Source: Sequoia sempervirens
Lineage: Eukaryota > Streptophyta > Pinopsida > Cupressales > Cupressaceae
Length of the DNA stretch: 64,000 nt
Assembly (NCBI GenBank): GCA_007258455.2
Contig: VDFB02193867.1
Coordinates: 563,659,291-563,723,290 of the forward strand
Direction of reading: 5' to 3'
The first letter of the stretch is position 1, and each line of letters begins with the position of its first letter. Of this stretch, positions 46,801-56,492 are shown in pieces. Position numbers and translations under genes: made by a program. A model generated the notes under the pieces. That model saw only the letters and a list, made by a program, of their open reading frames with translations. It did no database searches and had not been told where the DNA came from.

Positions 46801-47506
46801 TGAGAAGATGAAAACCTCTGCTCGAACTACCATGGATTGGATGAAGGATGTACAAATAAAAGGAGATAATGCAATCAAAGATATTTTGTCAGTTGGGAAG
46901 GACGCAGTCCAAGCCACGGAGTTGTTGGAGAGTGTGCTATCGCGGGATAAGGAGGACATTGATATCTTGATGCAGAAATCCAGGATTATCATGGAGCATG
47001 GTAATGAACAATTGGCTGCGGATGGGATTCTTCCTTCCTCCAGATTGGATGAGCCTTGGGAATGGTTTGAAGCTCTGCAGATTAGGCAGAAGGATCTAAA
47101 GAAGATCCAGAAATGAAGGAAATTGATTGATGGAGATCTCACTGTGGTATATGATGGATGCATTGCCTTCTTTGAGGTGATGACTGGAAGGGGGAAGATA
47201 GCTCCAAAATATTTAAGTCTTGAGCAGCTAAGAGAATGGTGGCATGAGGTTTATGCCCCTGATTCTGAAAATGTAATAACTGGTCACCAGTTGGATGATG
47301 CAGCCACATACCTGGTGATGATAGACAAATACCAGGCCAACAAGGAGGATTGGAATAAAATCATTGAGCAGTCAAAGGGAGAAATTGGCTCCATTAAATG
47401 CCGGCTTAGGATTTTACCTTTGCCACCTGTCACTAAGTTGGATGGAATATTCTTGAGGATCCAACGATCATCAGTTCAGAGAAAGGATAAGGGAAGTAGC
47501 AGTTAA
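43895..47506 (+). pseudogene. U3-encoded long ORF of element C, 5' LTR copy
   Basis: A single frame of about 1,204 codons with no frameshift, interrupted only by stops at 44198, 44804, 44885, 45116, 45695, 45923 and 47114. All but 44885 are sense codons in the 3' LTR copy. N-terminal globular part: VAGFPPAIQCYELILECAR, VNTEGRVLEYFSPAFI, FLSRVAGLKIVGVLESWMV, RRANDAFTMHIT, LPRYPTDHIVLFEVVRQI and INWDEGEVTELEDL. Middle: basic KRKPKGKRRW and PPPPKKARTT, possible nuclear signals, inside a Glu/Pro-rich acidic stretch. C-terminal: helical, with KLELKKENERLKKCLEEV as a likely coiled coil. Homologous to the ORF of element B. Family unknown. Confidence 0.8.
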
Positions 47507-47704
47507 TGCTTATTTTGAGATTTGTGCTTCCCTATTATCGTGGGGCATGCATTGGATGGGGCTGCATTGAAGATTGTGCAAGGCCGACCTAGATGATGGC
47601 ATTTAATGTGTGCCTTAGTTTGATTTTTCTCCTTGGCCGACTTGTTTTGGGCAGTTTTTATTATTCTATAAATGTTTGGCTGGGCCAACATACCCTGGGA
47701 TTTG

Positions 47705-47715
47705 CTATAAAAGGG
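47705..47715 (+). promoter_or_regulatory. TATA box of element C 5' LTR
   Basis: CTATAAAAGGG about 200 bp after the ORF stop and about 880 bp before the LTR end; partner at 62964-62974. The spacing of ORF, TATA and LTR end is nearly the same as in element B. Confidence 0.8.
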
Positions 47716-48598
47716 AATTCTTGCCTCATTGTAAGGGGTTAGCTAGATAATAATAGAGATAAGTAAGAGCAAGAGTTAGAGTACTTTCTAGTAGGAGTAA
47801 TATTCAGTTTCTTGAAGCAAATATTGTATCAGAATAGTGGAGTTGTTGTAGTCTTTTGATGGTTTAATACAATTGAAGACATTGTGGTTTTCTTGGTGTA
47901 ATCTCTTGTGTTATTTCATCTCGCATGGTTCTGTTGTTCTATCTTTCAAATTGCTTGGAGATTTAGGGTTTAGTGTTCAGAATTAAATAGTTTTTAGTTG
48001 GATGAATGGTGTTTATGATTTCATATTTGGAATGTTTGTAGCAATCTCTAGTCTATACTCCCAGTAACTATCTGATTGTAGTAGGCTGGTGAAGTCAACC
48101 TGGACTATACAGTTTTATGTACTTAAGTTTGATTGTAGATGAATGTCTATGATTTGAAAATCTATATACCTTAGAAGATTGCATTGTTCTTATAATATTG
48201 CATTGTGGGTTGATCAAGGATTGGTTATTTAATATTGGTCCATTCCAGATATCTATCATTTGCATTGTTTATATTAGGAATAGTTTAGATTTCATCACAT
48301 CTCTGCACCCTCATCTTTTGCTATTTCTTTATCACTTGGTTAGATTTAAGATTTAAGATCATCATATTTCAAAATCTGATAGGTTGAGAGATACAGTTTG
48401 CTTGTAGTAAGGTCCCTTTGTGATTACCAGCATTTTCACATATTATCTGAGTTGTGTATGCATTGTCATGACCTAACACCCGAGAGACCTTAGGGTGATT
48501 TTCAGTAATTTATTGTTGAAAATAACCTTTCAAGAGAGATAGAATATTGCATTCTGTCTGAGTTGTTGCTATGCAGAAAACACCATCAACAGATTGAT

Positions 48599-48617
48599 TG
48601 GTGCTAGAAGGAGGGCC
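48599..48617 (+). other. Primer-binding-site candidate of element C
   Basis: TGGTGCTAGAAGGAGGGCC starts 7 bases after the 5' LTR. Its complement ends in CCA, as a tRNA 3' end would. Element B has the same string. I could not match the tRNA, so the role rests on position and conservation. Confidence 0.45.
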
Positions 48618-48620
48618 TCA

Positions 48621-50600
48621 ATGAGCACATTGGATCATTTCTTGAATGCCATCTCTCCCGAAAGATATAGGAGAAATACCAGATCTACCACAGGAGAAGA
48701 GGATTTACAAGAATTACAGTTCCCCACTAGGTCAAGAAGGATTCGAGAAAGGGGAGAATCATCATCACCTATCCCTTCACCAGCATCATCCACATCTTCA
48801 CATCCCGAGGTTGAGGCTATACCCATCCCTGAAGCGGTTCCCATTCAGCAACCTCCGCCTATCATTAACCAACCACAACCACCACCCCCGCTTTCACCAA
48901 TGGCTTTCCTTGCTAATAATCCATCCCCTTTGTCTTTCAATGCCTACAATGTAATGCCCAAAAACCTTGAGCATTTTTGTTCAAAATTTCATGTTAATGA
49001 CCCAAATAGGACTACTGAAGAACATGTAAGGATTTTCCAAACACGCCTCAAGGACATAGGAATCGTTCATGAGGATGTTGCCTGTAGATTGTTTCCTTAT
49101 TCATTAGGAGAAGAGGCCTATTACTGGTACAACCACCTCCCTTCTGGTTCAATCCTCAATTGGAATGATCTTGAAAAGGCCTTTTTATAGAAGTTTAGGA
49201 TACCCATCAGTGCCAATGAGTTATACCTGCAATTCATCAAAGTTAAGAGAGAGGTTAACAAGCTAATATCTAGTTTCAATAATAGGTTCCACCGTGCATA
49301 CACCAGACTTCAAGATCCATATGTTTTAGATGATAATACAGCCTTGGGAGTCTATTACAAAGCCCTGGATAGCCTAATAGCAACCTTCCTAAAGTGGAGA
49401 CCTAATCCTCCAGGTACCCTAACTGATGCCTACACAGAGGCTATTAAGCTCATTACAGATTTAAGACAACATTTCACTAGACCATTACCTTCTCTAGGAC
49501 CAGTTGCACATCCCAGCCAGGTTCAAGCAGTGAATCAGGCACTTACCAATCACACTCCAATCATGAATCTAGTTCCTCGGCTACCTTTGGTACCACACCC
49601 TGGTCATCCTATGAGCCAGGCTTCCCCAATGACAAACTTCCCTCAACAACAAGTTAACCAGCCTATGTATCCATCACAGTTGAATAGTTTCCCCGCTTAT
49701 TTGCAGAATTCTGAGGTGTTGCATCAATCTATGGGATTTGCTACAATGCCTATCCCACCTCAGAATAGCCAAAACTAGATCCCTTACCGAGATCCAAATA
49801 GGGAGAGGATTGATGAAATGGTTGAACAGATAAAAAAGCTAAATCTGGAAGTGACCTACTTAAGAAATCAAAATAGCCAACTGCAAGCTACCCAGAAGAG
49901 CATGCAATCCAATCATAACAGAGAGTTTCCACAATGGCAGAACTTTGACAGAGGACAACGCAATGAAATAGGATTCCTTAACGACAGAGGATACAATCAG
50001 GACAGGGGTTACAATAATGGCAGAGGATTCAATAGTGATAGGAGATAGAATTTTGATAGAGGCCAAGGTGGTGGATCAGGATTTGACAAAAGGCCATCGC
50101 AAGGACAGAACAGAACTTGGAATACAGAGCCTAATAATGGAGGAGTTCCCACCCCATTAGATCAACCTGCTAATCACATTGTCGACCAATCCACAAATTA
50201 GCCTATCAGTCAAGAAAAGCCTCCCAGTGGTGTATATCTAGCTGAAGCAGCATTGTTAGGATGGTGCAGGCTCCACAAGACAAGCCAACATTCAGAGTTA
50301 GAGTGTCTAGAATTCTAGACTGCTGCCTCTATTTTCCAGTATGAGGTGGAAAACAATGCAAATGGACAGGAGATTGTTCCCTCTACACCGTATGACTCTC
50401 TTGTGTTGGTGTTAAACCATGCTCCCTTCCCAACAAGTGAGGAAAATGCACCAAAGGCGGATTCTAATTCTCAGGAAGAAAGAGAAGATCAGATATGCAA
50501 TGGGCATGAGGTGGCTCAGTTGTTTAATGAGGAAGCAATGAATGATAATAGTCCCCTTGATAATGAAGAAAATTATGTTGAAGAAGTACAGATGTTTTAG
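48621..50600 (+). pseudogene. gag: Element C Gag
   Basis: ATG at 48621 begins MSTLDHFLNAISPERYRRN, 30 bp into the internal region. A Ser/Pro-rich stretch leads to the capsid domain: MAFLANNPSPLSFNAYNVM, NLEHFCSKFHVND, DVACRLFPYSLGEEAYYWY, LISSFNNRFHRAYTRLQDPY (about 48900-49320). A Gln/Pro linker and a helix with EMVEQIKKLNLEVTYLRNQN follow. An RG-rich run of degenerate RGYNQD/RGYNNG repeats (about 49960-50090) probably binds RNA, followed by a knuckle at 50265-50306, WCRLHKTSQHSELEC, C-x2-H-x4-H-x4-C. Stops at 49188, 49776 and 50046 among others, mostly TAG. Confidence 0.85.
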
Positions 50601-50813
50601 AGACAAGGTCTGAGAGATATGCCCCATAGACGTCCACAGCCTGGAGGACCTTTCAGCACTTCCATTCCTCCTAATAACTTCAGTACCCCTCCAGATCCTA
50701 ATGCTAGCAATAATCTGTCCTATCCACACGTTTCCAAGTAGTATCTTTCAAAGGAAAGATAGGCTCAAACCAACCAACAAAGGGAAAAGATTGTTCAAGC
50801 AAGCAAAGATAAG

Positions 50814-51773
50814 GTGGAGGAACCCTCTAAGGAGGTCTCTACTGACATGAGTGAGGAGCAGATGGCTTCCTATGTTGCTGAAGAATTCAAGAAACTAAAG
50901 GTAAATCTCTCAGCATTTGAATTATTAAGATTCCCTACAATTAGAAAGGTTGTTTTAGGTACCTATGATGCACAGTCAATGTCTTTGGGTAAGCCGTCTG
51001 GTGAGAATATCAGCCAGACTTCCAGTTCTCAGCCTGTGAGGACACAAAACCAGGCCTCCAATCAGACTAACTTGCCTCCTGGAGATAAAGGAAAAGAAAA
51101 GGATAAGACTCAAGTGGCCCAGGTGGATACTCAACCAACCTTGTTTCAAGGAAAGACAGAAACCCCACCATTCCTTATTTCTATACGCATATTTGGTAAG
51201 AATCTACATAATTGTTTATTAGATTCTGGTGCTTCCACCAATGTGATGCCATTTGGAGTTTGTAGAGCTCTAGGAATTACACCTGCTGACTCTCAGAAGA
51301 AGGTAACTCAGTTAGATAGAACTGAAGTAAACGTGGTGGGAGAACTAAATATGATTCACATGCAGATAGCTTCAGATCCAAGGGTTCAACAAGTTATCAA
51401 CATTCAGGTAGCTGATATCCCTGATGCGTATGGCTTGATTTTAGGAAGAGATTTTATGAAGGCTTTAAATGGATATGTGTCTACTGATCACTCACACATG
51501 TGGCTTCCCTGGAAAGGAGTGCCCAATCAGATTAGAATTGAGAGAGAGCCGAGAATGAAATACATGGTTACAGAATACCAAAAGACTTCAACAGAAGTTC
51601 TGATATCAGAAGTTGGTATGGGGAATTACATGTTATCAACTCAGTATGAGGAGTTAGACGCAGAGGAGGTGTTGATGCTACACACGATGCCTGTTGATAC
51701 TGAGATCAGATCTAGCTATGTTGATGTTTTGACAGAATCGGTCGAAGAAGAAGAAGAACCTGAAGATAATTAG
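50814..51773 (+). pseudogene. pro: Element C aspartic protease
   Basis: Same frame as gag and open for 320 codons. An Asn/Gln/Thr-rich segment precedes the protease: FGKNLHNCLLDSGASTNVMPFG with the D-S-G-A active site (about 51221), VTQLDRTEVNVVGELN, VADIPDAYGLILGRDF and HMWLPWKGVPNQIRI (about 51410-51540). The acidic tail ends EEEEEPEDN at TAG 51771. The uninterrupted frame makes this the best preserved pol domain of the element. Confidence 0.85.
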
Positions 51774-52500
51774 ATCAACTTGTTAAGCAGTTTCCAGGAC
51801 TTCATCAAGCAGTGTGCTGAGAATCAGACTCACCTGGGAAAGAAAACAAGTTTCGAGGAATTACTCTTACCTAATTGGTGTAGAGTCCATGATGCTTCCC
51901 ATTCAGAGTTGGAGTGTTGTCTATGCTAGACAACAGTAGAGCAAGTACAGAACAACCTAAATCCAACCCAAGTCGTGGAGACAAAAGTGCACAACCCTCA
52001 GGAAAAGGAAAAGAAACCTATTGTGACCAAGGAATCTTCCAACACTGATAAACTAAAGAATATGTCGAAGAAGACCACTGCGGTAGAATGCTGGACTCTC
52101 AAATTTGATGGATCCAAATCCAAGCATGGAGCTAGAGCAAGGTTCGAATTGATCAGTCCAAAAAGTAAGAATTTCTTTGCAGCCCATAGGCTTCAATTTC
52201 ATTGCACCAATAATGTAGCAGAGTATGAAGCATTAATTCATGGACTTCTCATGGCACTTAAGAAAGAGGTCAAGATTCTGCAAGTTTTTGGTGATTCAGA
52301 ATTAGTAGTCAAACAAGTGAGAAAGCAATATTCGTGCCACGATAGGAGAATGACTAACTATAGGCATAGAGTGTGGGACCTCATTGAGCGATTTGATGCC
52401 TTTAATATTCAATTGATACCATGATAGAAGAATCAAACTGTTGATTCTCTGGCCCAAGCAGCAAGCACTCTCCAGCCTTTATCTCTGTTAGGACTGAAAA
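51774..52500 (+). pseudogene. Element C zinc motif and archaeal-type RNase H, upstream of RT
   Basis: First a zinc-knuckle-like NWCRVHDASHSELECC (51879-51917, C-x2-H-x3-H-x4-C). Then RNase H: WTLKFDGSKSKHGARARFEL with Asp at 52107-52109, TNNVAEYEALIHGLLMALKK with Glu at 52221-52223, LQVFGDSELVVKQVRKQ with Asp at 52293-52295, and VDSLAQAAS with Asp at 52443-52445. All four acidic ligands are present. Two stops (52422, 52425) fall just before the last. It would degrade RNA in RNA-DNA hybrids. The fold is the archaeal or plant-type one acquired by Tat elements; its place before RT is unusual. Confidence 0.8.
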
Positions 52501-53560
52501 AGTTTACTGTAGAATTGACTCCTGTGCCATTGTCCTAGACAATGTGACTAACTTTCAGGTGTTTGAGGATGATAAACATATCCTGGATTTTATCACGAAT
52601 ACAGATGTTTTTGCTTCCCAAATAATTGATGAAACGGAACCCCAGGAAGCAGAACTAGACTTGGAAGGTGTACTGAACCTAAAGTCTAATACTATACCAA
52701 GGGGAATGGTATAGTTACAACAAATTTTTGATATGGATAAGATCAGAGATTAGGAACAAGAGTCAAATAAAGAATCAATCAGTGGACAGTGTGACACTCA
52801 CAATGTGGGAACTGAAGACAATGTTAAGAATATTTTCATTAGCAAGGTCTGCACTCCTGAGGAAAGAAGAGGGATAATTGAAGCCTTCCACACTTTTCCA
52901 GATATAGTAGACTGGGGTTATGAAGATTTGAAGATTTATGATAAATCCATTATAACTCATACTATTCCCCTGAAGCCAGGTGCCAAGCCTTTCAAACAGA
53001 GACAGAGACCTATTAATGCGCTGTTGGAGCCACTCATATAGAAAGAAGTCTAGAAATTGTTGTCTACACACTCAACGTGGGTAGCAAACCTAGTTCCAGT
53101 AAGGAAAAGGAATGGAGAAATCAGGCTTTGCATAGATTTTAAGAATTTAAATAGGTCATCAGAAAAGGATAACTACCCAGTTCCCTCTTTAGATGAAGTG
53201 CTTCAAGTGGTCAATGGATCTCAGATGATGTCCTTTTTGGACGGTTATTCAGGGTACAATCAAGTGATGGTCCAGTATGAGGATAGACACAAGACAGCTT
53301 TCACAACCAAGTGGGGTACCTTTGCCTACAGGAGGATGCCATTTGGGCTCATTAATGCAGGGGCTACATTTCAAAGGGCTATGGACATTGCCTTTAAAGA
53401 TATCATAGGCAAGTGCATCATCATTTATATGGATGACCTGACTATTTTTTCGAAGGACAAAGGGGATCACATCTCAGACTTGCGAAAAGTATTTCAAAAG
53501 TGCAGAGAATTTGGCATATCCTTGAATGGACTAAGAAGTGTATTTTTGGAGTAATAGAAG
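52501..53560 (+). pseudogene. rt: Element C reverse transcriptase
   Basis: A frameshift near 52530 moves the frame. Connector: VFASQIIDETEP, IFISKVCTPEERRGII. RT motifs: PFKQRQRPINALLEP, STWVANLVPVRKRNGEIRLCIDFKNLNR with the first catalytic Asp in CIDF, SFLDGYSGYNQVM, FAYRRMPFGLINAGATFQRA, and YMDD at 53426-53437. A second frameshift near 53525 (in ISLN) leads to KKCIFGVIEGKLLGHVIFKKG. TAG at 53039 and 53051 interrupt the N-terminal part. All catalytic motifs are intact apart from these breaks. Confidence 0.9.
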
Positions 53561-54174
53561 GAAAGCTGTTAGGACATGTCATATTCAAAAAGGGAATTGC
53601 TATTGATCTAGAGAGAGTAGAGGCCATATTGAAGATTCAGCCACCTGCTAGCAAAAAGGAGATGAATTCCTTATTTGGTAAGATCAACTTTGTCAGAAAA
53701 TTCATCATCAGATTCGCTGAAATTGTGAAACCGTTGAATGCAATGTTGAAACAAGATGCCAAGATCGAATGGACTATAGAAGTGAAGGAGGCATTTGCAG
53801 AGATCAAGAGGGCCATTGCTGATGCTCCAGTATTGGTAAGTCTAGATTACCGCAAATCTTTTTACATCTACTCCTTTGCTTCAGACCATTCCTGTGCTGG
53901 AATGCTAACTCAAAAGTCTGATGAGGGAAATGAGCATCCCATTGCCTTTATGAGTACACCGTTAAAGGATGCTGAGTTGAAATATCCAAGTGTGGAAAAG
54001 CAGGCATATGCTCTGGTCAGAGCAGTAAAGAAATTTAGGCATTATATCCTAAGAAATAAAGTGTATGCAATCGTCCCTGATTCTGCAGTTAAGTTACTCC
54101 TGATGCAGAATGAATTAGGTGAGCGCAGAGCAAAATGGGTGACCATGTTACAAGAGTATTACATTGAGATTTAG
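53561..54174 (+). pseudogene. Element C connection and Ty3-type RNase H, degenerate
   Basis: FGKINFVRKFIIRFAEIVKPLNAMLKQ and DAPVLVSLDYRKSFYIYSFASDHSCAGMLTQK, then HPIAFMSTPLKDAELKYPSVEKQAYALVRAVKKFRHYILRNKVYAIV. The first-strand Asp of active enzymes is replaced (FAS for DAS), and the TDH motif reads PDSAV. The same substitutions are in element B, although the frame here is fully open to 54172. The domain probably survives as a structural tether while the upstream archaeal-type domain supplies catalysis. Confidence 0.75.
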
Positions 54175-55532
54175 CCCATGAAGCTGGTAAGAGGGTAAGG
54201 ACTCACCCAGACTATGGCAGAGATAGGCCCTAAAATGTCTGTTCAGAACTATAATATTGAAGAGGTTTCTCCTGATGGTTGGTATGATGACCTAGTGTAT
54301 TATCTACTAAATCAAAGAACTCCAGGTCATCTTAATGTTGTTCAGAGGAGAGGTTTACGGTTAAAGAGTGATGGTTTCATGTTGAAAGGAGCTGTCCTGT
54401 ATAAGAAAAATCATGAGGGCATTTATTTGAGGTGCCTTGGAAAACAGGAAGCTGAGAGAGTGATGAATGAATTTCATGAGAAATATGGTACTGGTCACGG
54501 TTCTACAATTGCCACAGCAAACCAAATCTTGAGGGCAGGATATTACTGGCCCACACTGTTCAAAGATGTTCACCATCATGTATGGACATGTCACACTTGC
54601 AGACCTCAGCAACAAGAGAAAGGTGTGCAGCACTCCCGCTCCAACCGGTCATTGAGGTAAGACCTTTTGCTCAATGGAGTATGGATTTCATAGGCCCCAT
54701 CAACCCGCCATATTCTGTAGGACACAGGTACATTCTCACTATTACTGATTACTTCATAAGATGGACTGAAGCTTTTGCTTGTAGGCAATGTACATCTGAT
54801 GTAGTCATTGATTTTTTAGAATCAACCATTCTTAATCGATTTGGATGTCCTATTGCTATTGTTTGTGATAATGGTCATGCCTTTGCATCTTTGAAATTCT
54901 CAAATTGGGCTTTTGATCATGGCATTATTGTGAAGTTTTCATCTAATTATTACCCCTAGGGAAATGGCTTAGCAGAGTCCTCTAATAAGAACCTATTGAC
55001 TGTCATCTGTAAGCTGCTAGAGAGGAACCCAAAATATTGGCATACCCAACTTCGGTTTGCCCTTTGTGCTGACCGTACCAGACTTAAGTCATCCATTGGA
55101 ACATCTCCTTATCATCTAGTGTACAGTCTGGAGCCAGTATTCCCTATCCAACTTAAGATCCCAACTTTACAGTTTATAAATAAGTTTTATAATGAAGGGG
55201 ACAGGAGGGAGGCTAGGTTAACAGAATTGTTGCACCTTGAGGAGAAACGAGACAACGCTCTTGAGAATTTCTCCAAACATCAGGGGGTAGTTAAGAGATG
55301 GTTTGATAGGAGGGCTAAAGTCAAAGCCTTCAGGATTTCTGACCTTGTTCTATATTGGGATAAACCTCATGATCAGAAAGGGAACCATGGGAAGTTCGAT
55401 AAATTGTGGCTTGGCCCATATCAGATTACTGAAATACTCGGAGATAATGCCTTCCGTCTGAGGACTCTCACGGGAAAAGATATCCCACTGCCTGTCAATG
55501 GGCAGTATTTGAAACACTATTTCCAGTCCTGA
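54175..55532 (+). pseudogene. int: Element C integrase
   Basis: After TAG at 54172 the frame continues to the zinc domain EFHEKYGTGH ... TCHTC (about 54470-54600). A frameshift near 54600 shifts to ATRERCAALPLQPV. Core: Asp in SMDFIGPINPP (about 54682), Asp in IVCDNGHAF (about 54868), Glu at 54975-54977 in GNGLAESSNKNL; one TAG (54957) replaces the Gln of YYPQGN. The C-terminus from 54996 is open: RWFDRRAKVKAFRISDLVLYWDK, KLWLGPYQITEILGDNAFRL, PLPVNGQYLKHYFQS, stop 55530. All three catalytic residues are kept. No chromodomain. Confidence 0.88.
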
Positions 55533-56456
55533 GCTATTTTCAACTCCGTGCTCTGTACATAGTTAGTTTAGGTTGCTTTGCTCATTTTGTTTGGTTAGAA
55601 TAGGTTTCCCTTTCCGTTTGCTTGTTTGCTTTGGTTAGATTAGGTTTGCTTTCGTTTGTTTGTTTTGCTTTGCGTTGCTCTTGCTCTTGCTCTTGGTTCT
55701 TTCTCTTTTGGGGGATCTTTGGGTGCATCCGTATGGCAATGGTGACAAAGTAGGTCTGATGTTCTTGGTATTTCCCTTACAAACTTCAATCATCCTTCCA
55801 GGGCATCATGGTACGAACTCTCTATCTAGTGTCACTTATTCTTATGCTGAGGCAAAGGTTTTCTAGTCAGTTTGAATAGGAATGTATTGGGGTCTTATAC
55901 TTTTAATTCTTAATATACCTAAAGTTGCAGAAGGCCCTTATAAGGTGTGAATAGGTGAAAAATCCTTTTCTGCTCTAGTGCCACTGTGGTTCTCAGCCCT
56001 GAGTGTGGACTTCATTGTTCACGGGCTGAATGAAACAAGTGCAAAAGAAAAGATATATCAAAAAAGAGAAACAAAAATATATATTGAAAATCAAGAGGTT
56101 TGAATTCAACTTGTCAGGGGGATCTGAATATCTCTACCGGGGCTATGGACACTTGGCTAGCAGTGGAGCTATGTTCAGGAGGATCACAACGATAACCTCG
56201 TTGGGGCTATGGACGCCTGACTGGCAGCAAGGCTCTGTCCAGGTTACTTTTAGAGTATGAATCTTTACGTAGCTTGTTCATACCAGGTCTGGTTCTTGTT
56301 GCAACTAAGGGATGGTAATGAATGCATGTGCACACACTTAGACCTTGGTATAGGAATGTTTGACTGGCTAGGGGTTTCTTTGTTTAAACACGGGATGGTG
56401 GCTGGATATTTGAGTTGAAACCATAAGTTCTGGGTTCTTGATTCCAGTTTGTCATT
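55533..56456 (+). other. Element C 3' untranslated region
   Basis: No coding sequence. It starts with a T- and GTTTGCTT-rich stretch including CTTGCTCTTGCTCTTG near 55678. The portion from 56100 on is conserved with element B. A classic polypurine tract next to the 3' LTR is not visible. Confidence 0.5.
56139..56245 (+). repeat. Twice-repeated motif in element C 3' untranslated region
   Basis: Copy 1 starts GGGGCTATGGACACTTGGCT at 56139; copy 2 starts GGGGCTATGGACGCCTGACT at 56203. Each continues with AGCAG/CAGC and ATGTTCAGG/CTGTCCAGG. Element B keeps two copies at the same place (17790-17900, minus strand) although most flanking bases have changed. Confidence 0.6.
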
Positions 56457-56476
56457 GAAATGCTCAGGAGCATTTC
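56457..56476 (+). other. Conserved hairpin upstream of element C 3' LTR
   Basis: GAAATGCTC and GAGCATTTC form a perfect 9-bp inverted repeat around AG, 18 bp before the LTR. Paired substitutions relative to element B keep the stem. Confidence 0.7.
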
Positions 56477-56492
56477 CCCAGTAGAGTCGCCA
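56477..56492 (-). other. Primer-site-like tract bordering element C 3' LTR
   Basis: On the minus strand this reads TGGCGACTCTACTGGG, two bases outside the LTR. It resembles a Tat/Ogre tRNA primer site but in antisense and at the wrong LTR. Confidence 0.5.

Larger units (their letters stand above)
42090..48591 (+). repeat. Element C 5' LTR
   Basis: Starts TGTTGTCCAG and ends ACACCATCAACA. Content: a CpG-containing region rich in GGATTTTCC-like strings (42240-43800), branch point and splice acceptor, the long ORF (43895-47506), a TATA box at 47705, then R and U5 without coding sequence (47716-48591). The termini share TGTTGT...GCACACAC and AAAACACCATCAACA with element B. Confidence 0.9.

Noticed and set aside
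55660..55700. A CTTGCT microsatellite as a functional element
   Set aside because: Only a few units long and not found in element B.
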